DNA of 64,000 nt from Dirofilaria immitis (lineage: Eukaryota > Nematoda > Chromadorea > Rhabditida > Onchocercidae), in assembly GCA_024305405.1 (NCBI GenBank), contig JAKNDB010000092.1, positions 1,457,501-1,521,500 on the forward strand, written 5' to 3'. The notes under the pieces are model-generated. The model saw nothing but the letters and a program-made list of their open reading frames with translations, searched no databases and was not told where the DNA came from. A program made the translations under genes and the position numbers. Shown piece by piece: positions 13,359 to 25,400 of this stretch (position 1 is the stretch's first letter; every line of letters starts with the position of its first letter).

Positions 13359-13364
13359 AATAAA
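13359..13364 (+). terminator. Likely poly(A) signal of the OATP gene
   Basis: A canonical AATAAA lies about 220 bp after the OATP stop codon, in AT-rich DNA and before the convergent GPCR gene begins its 3' flank. This is a motif match only. Confidence 0.45.
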
Positions 13365-13597
13365 AATATATATAATTATTACAGATAATACAGCTTAAAT
13401 TTTTTCTAAATAACATAAATTTCATATTGAGAATTAGAAAAATGCTCGAGATCTTGCTGTATATTATGAAGACTGTCTAATTTAATTAATTTATTTGGAT
13501 CATTGAGAACATGCCTAGCGGATAGTGGTCATTAATTTATAGTGTTTCTAAAATATTTTTTGGTAAGGATTTTGAAAGAAATAATAAAATAAATTAG

Positions 13598-16500
13598 CTA
13601 AAGTAATAAATTGGAGACAGCATTAAGTACAACAAGAGCATTTAAGAAATCATAACCAGCATGATTAAATTCCATAATAGTGCTTAAAATACCCATAAAA
13701 CAATATGGCATCCAGAATATCATGTTTAATGTGAGCATCAGGAAAGCCTGAAATAGCAATAATTTTAAAAAATTATATGAATATATATATCGAAGCTACT
13801 TTTAGTTTTATCAACACCAAATTTTTCACATTTGAAACATAATAACTCTGCTAATAATATAATAAAGAAGTAAGAATTAAAATGAAGTGCCGAAAGATTT
13901 TGGAAGCGATAGAAAATACAAATATAGTGCAGATAAATAAAAAGAATTCTGACTTCCAAATAAGTTTGAATAATGTATTAAATTTAGAAATGATTTACTT
14001 TAAATCACGAAGTGTCATAATTTGACAAGGAAGTCAAATTGACTGATTCAGAATGTTGAATTAACAACATAGAACACTTTAAGTCAGGAAAAAAGTTTGC
14101 TGATAAATAGAAGAAAAAGATGAAAGATCTGTTCCGTTACATCACGAAAATTTTGGTAAAACAAATATAAATTTTGAAATCAAACTTTTCGTCGAGTTTT
14201 CCTCCGTGCCAAAGTAACCGTATTTTTCCACGCGGCTGAAAATCGTCGTTGTTTCATTTCTTCTATTATCAAAGTTTCATTGCATTGTCGACTTAAAAAC
14301 TTCAACTTAGGTATCCATAAGCGATAAATCCGTCTTCGACTAGATTTATTATTTGTATTAACAACATTGGCATTAGTGATTTCAGAGCTTGCATCGTATT
14401 GTCGTAACAAACCTAAAATTTAATTTTTGCTGAAGAAAATACGTTTGTCGCTGTAATGACTGCTATTATAACCACTGTAGTTTTCGTACCTACCATTAAA
14501 GCAAGTGAATGAAAAAAATCATTCTGTCAACCCTTAACTCTTTGTCTAACCAAATAATATATCATAAAAATCACAAATTTTAACATTTGGTGAAAGATGA
14601 AAACACCGGGGTTCTATTAACGATTAAAATTAATTATTAGAAGTGTAGTAAAAAATTAGGTGATTAAAATATAAGTTTAAGCGAAGAATAAAAATATTAG
14701 AGAATCTTACCTCCTGTGTTAAGGTTATTGTCAATAGAAAATTTACAGCTGCAATTTTTAGATATATTTGATATTCGCTTAAACCAGAAATGTCTGTAAC
14801 GTTGTGGTATTAATTCTTTTGAGTTATCTGGACAAAAAGAAACATTTATCCGAAAATATGCAATTCTTTGATAATCCATTTTCAATGTTATCGAAAATTT
14901 GATATCGAAAACTACTCAAAAATCAAATTGAATATTCCATTAAGTTTAAATCTTTCATATGAATACAAAAATAAATATGTTTCATTGCGTGTATAAGCGC
15001 CAAATTTTGAAAAGATGTGACATTTTCCGTGATAGAAGCACAAAACTTCTGTTGCTGTATCTTGGGTAAAATTTTAGAATATCGTGCATTAGTAAAACAA
15101 AAGTGATCCGATAAATAGGAAATGCTACAATTGTGGGAATCATAAGAATAGGTGGGAATGGTGCTTCAGATGGGAATTTGGTGTACCTTTTGTAGTTGAT
15201 TATTCTAAACATTTGACTTAAAAATTAAAAATATTCTTGAGGTAATCTTCTATTTCATCATTTTTTCAACACTAATCAAGTTATATTCATTACCGATATA
15301 TATTGATTACTAAACAAACTATGCATTTTGACTATTACTCATTTATTCAATAATCTTATTCAAAGAAGAAAAATTTGCATAATTAAATTCTGTTTCATAT
15401 TTCCGTGCATATTAATTTATTTTTTGTAATGATCTTGAATTGCTCCAATCTACAGTATTTCCAAGAAGGAAAGGATATTTGACAGTAAGCAATCTAAGAA
15501 AAAGATTATTTCAATAAGCATATAGTTGTTAAAAATAAGTTACCGATTTCGTCGAATTTTTCTATTATTACCATCGTTGTTGAACTGCTTCATCAGAATT
15601 AATATTAAAGTATAACATAATAATTCAATTGAATATGGTAATATATAAATGGAAAATAAATGGAGTATATTATAAGCTAAAAATTGAGAAGAGTATTAAA
15701 TCTTACGAAAACATTTTTGTAAATTTTTATTGCATAAAAATTTCATAATTTTTTTAAAGATCATCTGTAAAAACTTCAGTTTTCATGAAATCTATCCTAT
15801 TCTTTGCAATGTAATCTGAGCATTACTTCACATCTTGAAAAAGTCATCATATTTATGTTTAGTTTCGAAATATGTAAGATAGAGCCATGAAGATGAAAAT
15901 TATAATGTCACAACAGTTTTTGACATTTTTCGAGATCTAGGCATCAGATTAGAAGTAGTTCAGTAAATGTTTGCATAGTTCGATAAATGTTTGCACCAAA
16001 TAAAATGTTGAGGTATGATAGGACATAGTCCGGAAGAGTCAATCAAGTTAGCCTGATCGATAATTGAAATAAGCAGAATGAGGTATGGAGAAGTATGGGT
16101 GTAAAGTTTTAGCGTACTCACCATGCTCGAGAATTTTTAGTGTATCGCTATTCACCAATGACACATTATCATTAGCATCATTCATCCTATCAAATGTTTT
16201 TGCTAAAGTTATGTTGTCACTAACAGTGATTGAATCTGATGTTACTCGTGCCAAGTGATATGTTTTTGCCATTTTTGTTCCATAAATTCGCGAAATCTCA
16301 TCACTGTCCTGAAATGATTCATCGAATGATATGAAATTCGCGAAGGAACTTTTTATAACAGTATAAAAGATGCTTTAACCACTATCGCTTTAATTAATCA
16401 TATTGATAGATAACTTTCAAAAAATGCCTGCAATAAAATTTATTATTTGGTGCTGTTGTTAATTCAAACATCGCAATGAAATGCTCAGACAAGATTTTGT

Positions 16501-18892
16501 GGTAGAGTTTTTGAAACACTAATAAAATAAAAATGAAACAAACCAAACTGAAACACACTGAGGTTTACCGTTGGGTAAGATGTATACATGAAAGGCAAAA
16601 AGTTGAGGTAAGGCGCAAGCGATAGCAAGCATCCATGCTGATGCTATCATTTGATATGTTGCAAAATGTGACTTCTGGAAATATTTTTCATTCTCATATC
16701 CTCAGTAATTTGGAAATATCACAACAACAGCCGATATTTATTTTGCTGATAAACTTCTTATCTTTTATACAACAAGTCCAAGTTAAAATTTTTAATATTC
16801 AAATATGATAAGCCAGGAATTTATTAAAAGATATGCATTCAATTAAAACGTGCGGTAAAAAACAATCAAGAAAGTTACAGAGATGAGAAAAGTAATCTAA
16901 GTTATTTCCAATTCTATAATAAATGGTGATATAGTGTTATGTAAATAAATAAGATGTAATTTACTGATAAAAATTTCTCCTTTCTAATGATATCAACAGT
17001 GTTAATATAAGAAATTCATATTATTTGAAAAATATTAAAATCATACTTGATGAATTTGACGTAAATGTGTTGTGATATACAAGCGATCGGCAGCAATAAG
17101 CACTTGCATATTGGCTGTTAAATGTAGTGAAAATGTATTTATAAATTTCGTTGTACGACATAGAAAATCACCTCCATACCACTGAAATATGATTTAAGCA
17201 TGAACGATTCGTTGAGGATAATTGGTTTTTCATGGAGAAAGTCACGGATTGGAAATGTGTTGGAAATGTATATGAGAAAATTGTAGAAATTTCTTTGAAT
17301 TTTTTCCAATATTTCATATTTTTTAAATGAGGTGAATCGATAAACAAAGATATCAGATGAGTGTCAAATCGATTTCAAATAATATCTCTTCCATTGAATA
17401 CTCATTTCTAGAATTTGAACATTATATATCGAATTACAAAAAGACTTAATATCCATCATAATATAATATCTTTTCTCAGACGTAATTAGTTATGCTTTTG
17501 ATCATTTGAAAAAGCGAAGAAAACAATGAAATCAATGAAAAAGAATGCAACCCACATTATAAGTGATAATCCAAATGATTTGTGTTGGAGCATAGACATA
17601 AAGTACAATAAGATCAGCTACCGTTAGGCTTATTTTGAATCTTATCAATCTTGCTGCCAAAATAATACGTCTTTTATAATTGAAATTAAACCTGAAAATT
17701 GCATCTTTTTAAAATTAATATATAACAACTAAAAGTCACGGTTTTTCGCAATTATTTAATTATGCAAAAAAGGTTTTTATTAATTTTTTCATTTCAAAAT
17801 GCTATTAGCATCATTGCTTTCTGAAAATTAATTCATTTTCAATAAATTTCCTTTAGTTGGAATGATTTAATTAATAGTTTCATTCTTTTTCAAGACTTTA
17901 TCATTTCATTTGTTATTTGATTTAGTATTCTATCCTTTTTGCTAAAAGATTAATTAAATTATGCAAATTTCAATTCGGAGATGAAAAATAGAATAGTGAT
18001 GAGCAATGAATACATTTATCTACAAACGTTCAAAATCACCCAGAATAATTTTCAAACTTTTTAGAAAAATTGAATAATGATGAAAATCTATTTGTTTGCA
18101 AACAATGAAAAAAGGAAAAAAAGTTTCGAAACGTTAGGAAAGAGGATGAATTAAAAAGTTGATAACTCTAATCTCTATCATATTTTTTCAACTTAATAAA
18201 ATAAATAAAATATCCAATTCATAACTTATTAGAACAGTGCCAAAAAAACAAATGAATAATGTCGAAATGAATATGTTCAAAAAGCTTGGTCATACTTAGA
18301 AGTCGATATATTCGCAAAGATTTAATTAAAATTTAGTTTTAATGGTTCTCATGTTTCGATTGGTGTTTTTTTCTTATTGTTAATTTTTTTAGTTTTAAAG
18401 AGTTTTTAAGAAAGGAAGTTTATGATATTGATCGTTCTTAAAACTTAGCTAATTCAAATTAAAAGCTGAAATTTTTGCTGTTAAATTGGAATACATACAT
18501 TTGATTTCAATCTCAATGCGTTAATGATAATTAATAATAATTTATCAGATGTGCTCCTAGCATTTTAATACTTTCATGCTAATCATTTATGCTAATAAAG
18601 TTGTTTTTATTACTTGTATCTAATTCGATTTATCCTTATAGCATCAGTCAAAAATGTTATAATATGATATGCTAATATGGCTATAAGTGCTTCGATAATA
18701 ATGTGCTAATATGACTACTGCAGTGTTATGCGATGCGATTCTCTAGTTTAATCGATGTTAGCAAATATACCTGTTTAATATATAATAACACACAGCAAAA
18801 CCCAGTAACATAGCGAGAACATAGATGGTACTCTCGATAACATAGCTTATTCGAATAAGTTGATCGTTTCTGGAGATGACTTGATCAGACAT
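13598..18892 (-). CDS. Rhodopsin-family peptide GPCR, GnRH/AKH-receptor-like (10 exons)
   Basis: This is a seven-helix receptor. Exons: 18892-18771, 17691-17556, 17181-17047, 16674-16569, 16518-16415, 16308-16122, 15124-15047, 14827-14711, 14412-14186, 13747-13598; all phases agree (1362 nt, 453 aa). TM1: STIYVLAMLLGFAVCYYIL. TM2: KISLTVADLIVLYVYAPTQ, then IIWIITYNWYGGDFLCRTTKF, with the TM3 cysteine that normally bonds to ECL2. TM3 ends LIAADRLYITTHL (DRL in place of DRY). TM4: ASAWMLAIACALPQLFAF. The loop before TM6 is long and basic and ends ARRKTRRK, directly followed by TM6 LTLNMIFWMPYCFMGI. The 'LTVADL...APTQIIW..TY.WYGGD.LC' pattern is that of GnRH/AKH/vasopressin-like receptors and nematode gnrr proteins; the exact ligand class is inferred. 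TM5 is only weakly recognisable (exon 7, ITFVLLMHDIL), exons 5-6 make an unusually long ECL2, and the frame stops inside TM7 (LNAVSNLLL). Upstream of the ATG is a TTGTAG acceptor that could take a spliced leader. Confidence 0.8.
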
Positions 18893-19909
18893 TTTCTTAT
18901 TCTACAATGCAATCGATCATTATTCTAAAAATATTATTCCAAAAGTATGATTCAGATGTAAAATGAAAAGTTCATCATTTTTCGTAGTTGCATGTCGATA
19001 AAAGTCATACCGCCAAAAAGTTTACATTTATTAAGGATTAATAGACAAGAAACATAACCCTTACGAAAGAAAACAAAAATGTTGATTTAAAATGTTATCA
19101 AATTTTAAAAAACTGATAAAATCAATGGAGATACAAAAATTTGTGACATCGCTGAAAATATGTGAGATAATTGAAGTAAAAATAACGAAAAGATAATACT
19201 TGTAGAACCACATTTCTCTCCTCTTTAATGCACTGTTTTTAGGTTTAGTACCAGTTTCTCAGATTTCGAATTTTAAATTCCGAATATTTTAAAAGAAATT
19301 ATTTTAGCTATTTGTTCAACATTGAAATAAAATGAAATGTAGTTAATCGATATGGAAAAAATGACAAGTCTTCAGATTAATAATAAATTAAATTTTTACG
19401 AGAAAGTTAAAGAACAAAATTCTACAGAAAAACGAAGTGAAAGGAAATTTTAAAACCGATGAATATTTGCATAAAAATTATTTATTTATATTAGTTTCAT
19501 TGATTATGCATTTTTAGTACAAGTTTTCGTAAAAATTGTCGGAAGATTCACGCAAGTTATTCTGAATTCACTGTTGGATCATCTTATCTATATCCTGCTA
19601 TTTCAAATAAATATCAAATAGGGCTGGAGTGATCGAAAATAGAATTGATAAAAGTGAAACGAAAAATTTACAATTGTCTAGATTATCAGAAGTTCTGATT
19701 TACCAGGCTGATCTGTGTAATTGAGATGACGCAATGATATAATCAGAATGATTTCTTCAGTAAAAGAAATCCTCATATTAATCAATTTTGTTTTATGAAT
19801 TATTGCGATTAAAACTAACGACTTAAAGTGATTCATTATTGAAGTGCTTAATTTTAGGTTCTAACGAGATTAAAATTCAATCACATAAAAGTTTGTCAGT
19901 TTAAAATTT

Positions 19910-19933
19910 GGTATCGAACATCTGTTCGATACC
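19910..19933. repeat. Perfect 11-bp inverted repeat with 2-base spacer
   Basis: GGTATCGAACA and its exact reverse complement TGTTCGATACC are separated by TC. The arms are less AT-rich than the surroundings. No function is apparent. Confidence 0.85.
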
Positions 19934-21810
19934 GTAGTACAACATTGAGAATGCAATTCCTTTTTGTTATTACATTTCTAAATCAATTTATGTGAATTTG
20001 GTGAAAGATTGCAACAGAAGTCAACAATGGGAAATGAAAATGCTCTGTATATTGTAATGTATATTCAAAGTTCCAAAAAAATTTTCTTTTTAAGCAACAT
20101 TATAAGTATAGTAATTGATAAAAATGATCTATGTAACGACAAAAACCGAATGAAATATGATAAAATTACATTATACCCTTTGAAGTTAGTGGCATTTTGA
20201 CAACAAAGTAATGAATATTCAAAATTAAATTTCAATCAGAATAAATGTTGATTAAAGATTTGGAAGAGATAATCAGACGAATCAGAAGTTTTGGAAAAGC
20301 AACAAAAACTTCAGCAAATAATTAAGTCATTTATTTTTTACGAAATTTTTGGAAAGAAAGCGAAAAAAAAGGAAAAGCACTGATTGGGATTTGACTTTTA
20401 AACTTATTTCAATCTTTTTAATCTCGAAATTAGTTTGATTTCTTGAATTAAAACTTATATTAAATGTATATAGTTGAAGAATTTTCAAGCATCAAATGTT
20501 TGCATAATGCAAAAGATAGATTAAACATTGAAAATTAAGGCATTTTTAATGATAAATAGATAAGAGTGAATAAAGATGTCGAATAAACATAAGAATGAAA
20601 ATGAGCAATTAATTGCTTAGTTATATTTATGGCATGTTTAAATAGCCATAACAGAAATATCAACTTCTACTATCTCTAAGTCTTCGTCTCTATCATCAAT
20701 AATTTTATTATTCCTCTTCGTTGTTCTCTTCATTTAATGAATTCTTATTCATTTTCTGCACTTACTTTTAGGCTCAAAGAATTTCTTCCTATTATGCGTC
20801 TATTAGCAAACGAACTCACTTGGGATTCCATCATTTACAATGATGCTTGTTATTTATTCATCGTAATCTATTTCATCCACCGTATTTCATGTTCAATGGT
20901 TGTTTGTTTCATTTTCTGCTATCGTATACCATCCGTTTGCATGATAATAATTTTTTGAATTGAATCATTTAACGATTTACTATTGAAAAAATATTTCTAT
21001 TATCAATAATTAACTTTCATTTATTCTTATTATCTCCTATACATCATATTCATTTTTTAAGTAATGCATCGCATTTCTCTGAATCCTATTGGATTCTATG
21101 GGAGCCATTTTCTTGAAGCAATAAATGATTTGGTATTTGCTTCATTTTATCAATGATTATTTCAATATCAACTAAAAATTTAAATTTTGACTTATGCTTT
21201 ACATCAAATTTTAAACTTTTCACTGATTTTTTTAAAATTGGTCATAAGACTCGAGAAATGCTATGCATACTTTACATCATAAGCATTTCAAATAATTAGC
21301 CAACAATGTGACGTCACTGACCAAAGTATGAATAGTACTTAATCACAAATCGAAATTTAAAAGTCAGAAAATGGAGCAGAAACTTTGAATTATTTAAATA
21401 GGATATTTCTTGCTCTTCATTGGAAATAATCAAAGTCATTGATTGTATCGAATTATCTTTAATGAAGATCGCTAAAACTCATCAATTTTTAAACAATATT
21501 GAGTTTGAAAAGTTAGAACGTGAAACAATTAAATTTAAAGTTTTTCAACAGATAATGGAATGAAAGAAGTTTGTATGTCTTATGATGGAAATATTCTTGG
21601 ATAAAAATGACTCCATTAAATACTTGTTTAATAAAAAATTATAGATATAAATAATTTAATAATTTTAGAATCGTTGATATTAGCCTAATATTGATGGTGT
21701 GTTGAAAATATTTAAATACAATAATCACGCTAGTATTATACTAAAAATAATTTTCGTCAAAAGAATGGAATTTCAGGATTCTTAATTTTATACGGTGATG
21801 GAGGAGCGAA

Positions 21811-22425
21811 ATGCATAGTTCTATTGGTAAAGAAGGAGGAAGAAAAATAAAATATAATTTCATAATTGATGGTTCCTATGGAGTGTCTATAAATTGGTTT
21901 GATATATAAAGACGGTCAAGGTGCGTTATTAGAATTAATTGATAATGAAAGTGTGAAATTTATTTAGGATAATATTAGTAAAAGTGATAAAGAGAGATTA
22001 AAGGTAAACAAAGCTGTAAAGATCATTATGATTTAGGAAAAAAGATGAGAAAGTAAATGAAATAAAACAAAACAATATTCATTCATCTGAAACTTTTATA
22101 AAAAATGATGTTAATAACTATTCTGCGGTTCAAGCTCCATATAGTCAGAGGATTAGATTTCAGACTACTAAATTATAGTTCGATAGTGGAAACAACTTTA
22201 GGATAGAATCAGATAATTTAAGTGAAATAAAATTGTCAAGTTTAACACTATTCAGTATTTCAAGATCGATATAGAGAATGCCAGAACGTCTAATTAATGC
22301 GTTTAACAATAGTAAAATTTGCAGAGGTATGCGTTAATATGAAGCATGATGTTATGGACGAGAAAATAACTAATTACACTAATGAGTTAACCAGTATAAT
22401 CTTTTATAATACAATGAAAGAATAA
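21811..22425 (+). pseudogene. Decayed protein-coding remnant, origin unknown (possibly bacterial)
   Basis: Peptide-like segments occur one after another on the + strand in changing frames. MHSSIGKEGGRKIKYNF, continuing IIDGSYGVSINWFDI, starts at 21811. DGQGALLELIDNESVKFI, then a TAG, then DNISKSDKERLKVNKAVK, begins at 21911. A third frame from 22083 to 22338 (SSETFIKNDVNNYSAVQAPY ... FDSGNNFRIESDNLSEIK ... RMPERLINAFNNSKICRGM) is broken by two TAG codons. MKHDVMDEKITNYTNELTSI runs from 22339 to the TAA at 22423-22425. Composition (rich in N, D, K, E, S and G) is unlike the neighbouring random frames, and there are no splice sites at the breaks. This is what an old, decaying inserted gene looks like. 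In filarial worms such pieces are often Wolbachia-derived, but I do not recognise the protein and the origin is inference. Confidence 0.45.
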
Positions 22426-25400
22426 GTCATCTGAATAAATTCATCTATCACTCATTTAATTGCAAACAAGAAAATTTTTTGATTTTGAAAACGTAACAAT
22501 AAGATATATTGTCACATTTGCACAATACAGTAAACTGTGAAGATTTCAAAGAATATAAATTCAAGATTCGATTCAATATTTTATGGTAACTCATGATTTT
22601 CCTTTTTTTTTTTGTATTTTTATTTGCCGTTATTTTTTTAAATAATACACTAGAAATCTGTCTCTATCAAAAAATATTCAGGAAATAGATTCCATTATTT
22701 TAGAATATAACCGGTAGAAATATTAACTTAAGATGAGGAATGAAAACTTACAATGAAATTTTCATCATTAGAAGCTTTTTAAGAAAATTAATGCCTTATG
22801 ATAATCTTATATTGATTGAAACATCAATTAAAGCAGTAAATTACTATTACATAATGAATCTAAGTGTGCTTCAAATCGGAAATATTCTTATTGGCAGTCT
22901 ATTCCATCTGAAATAATCAATCGTTGATATTATTGCTAAATCTTAAAAAATTATTTTCTCTATATATTTTGATTAATATAATTCGCGAACTATGAATTTC
23001 GTTTATCTATCTATTACTTTTAATTTTACCAAAATATTTTTGAAGCAATGAAATTAAGTTGAAAGAGAAGCATTTCAACTATTCCCTTTATCTATTGAAG
23101 TTAAGTGAAATTTAAATTGAAAGAGAAGCATTCGTAATATCGTTTTTCTATCTTCCATTAATCAATTCTTTTTTCCATGTTTATTGTTGGAACTATAAAT
23201 TTCTCTATGAAATTATTTCTCATTTGCAAATAGTTTATTATTTCTAGGGTAAAATGTTCATTTATTTCATTTTGAAGTGATTTTTTTGCATATTGTAACG
23301 GAAATAATTCTTATATACATAACATTGACTTCTAATAGTTTTTATGATTTGTGGAAAATTATCAACTATTAAAAACTTGATAATAAATGCCGATAGCAGT
23401 GGAAAAATTTAACTTAATGATAGAAAAGCCATTAGATTTATAATAAAAGCGATAAAGTATTTTATCTTTGTTTAGGAATAAATAATCGGTTAAAAATTGA
23501 TGAAATCTTGTCATAAATTGTGCATATATGAATTTATTTATAAAATTATAGTTTCTGTCGTATAAAATTATTAAAGACAACTTATTTCTCTAACGGAGAA
23601 TTGATTAGATGGCAGCATTAATTCATTTCCTTTTCTATCTTATTTTGCAGATCTTTACAGATGAAAAAATTCAAATGATAAAATGAAAAATTAAGCTGGT
23701 TTAATTATTGCAAAAAATTATCAAATAATGTCTCATTAATGATAAAATGAATTTAGCAGATAATATCCGATTAATCAAATCATCTCAAACATTGATTCCA
23801 TTAGTTAAGCATAATGAAAATGGAGTTAAATTATCATCGAGATAATGAGTGATATTAATCAAAATGCATTGATACGTCCACTATAAATCATAAAAGAAAG
23901 TAACAGAAACAATACGAAAATTTTCCTGCCTACTTTTTTTATTTATAATTTTCCACTAAGTATATTGTTCCAGCTCTAAATAAATAAACAAATATATTCA
24001 GAGTCTTGAAACATGATGGGTATAGAACGAGCTTTCATTTCATATTATGATAATCGAATTCATTCATTTTAATGACATTACATCCTGTCTTCGACTATCC
24101 TTAGAAAGATGTAAAAATAAAACACTCACAAAACAAAAGAAATAATTTTATAAATTCCATATTATCCTCTCTTCAATTGTCTTAATAAGCTTGACAATTA
24201 ATTAACACATATATTCAAATTGTATATGCAGAGATTATGATTTTCATTTAGTATAAATTTTTCTTTTTTGAAGTTTAAATCTGAAAAAATGAAAATTTTT
24301 TTAGATTTAAGTTATATTAGTCATCTAATTTACAATAAAGCGATTAACTTTTTGTTTTTATCGCTAAAATAACGGAAGTAATTAATTATTGTAATAAACT
24401 TTTATTAAGGAATATTTCTTTTGGTTTTTTAGATTTGAAAAAGATTAATTTTTGTATGTGCAACAAATTAATTTTCAAAAAGCATCAAAATTATATTGTC
24501 AAAAATAAAAATTAATTAAAGAAATTAAACTTGTAAGCGTCATTTTTAAAATTACGAGAAACAGTATTACCTTTCTATGATATTATTTTTTGTATGATCA
24601 ATCTATTGATCGACATATTTTAGATTATAAGATTAGAATGCTAAAATGGCTGTTGAGAGGAATGAAAAGTACTTTTAGAACAATAATAATTTATCCTTCA
24701 AAATGTTAACTGAAGTTAAAATAATAGAAGGAGATATGACAAGATAGAAGGAGAGATGAAAATAAAATTACTCATATCTGATTAAATTATTTTATGAAAT
24801 CTAATTACTAATAACTCTGTTGAAATGGAATGAAATAATAAATGAAATAGCGATTCATTTGGGAGAATACAATCTTAATTGAGAGAAAAAGAAATATTTC
24901 AAAAGCATTTTTAATAATTAAATTTGGATGTGACGTGTAGATTAATACTACTCATTTCCATGCTAAGTGTAATGTGAAACTTGCTCTTTAGTCATCAATT
25001 ATCGAAGGATTACAATAAAATTATTGAATTTGTTGGAGTGAAAGTATAAGAACTGATAAGCATTATCATAAGATATAGCTCGCCATATTAAAGTGTTTTA
25101 AGATTAATTTTTGATACATACAGTGACTGCAGAAAAATGTTTATCTTTCTGTTGAGTGCAAGATATAATGAAATTGATATCGAATCGAATTTACTCTTGA
25201 ATTCTATTCCAGTAGTCGTTTTTAATATTGAAAATATTTTCTTTAAGTTTATTCAACTTTCTTAAGTTCTTCAGGTGATTATCATTTGGACAGTTAATTT
25301 GAGACTTGCATAATAGTTCGTAGCAATATATTATCATAATGGCTTTTACATATTGTTGAAATTTAAATTTAGTAAAGCACTAACTCGTTTTAATCCCAAA

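Noticed and set aside
15540..15610. Possible extra GPCR exon with a basic RKIRRNR peptide and a GTAACT donor
   Set aside because: Entering it in the phase left by exon 6 gives an immediate stop, and the ten-exon model is already in phase without it.
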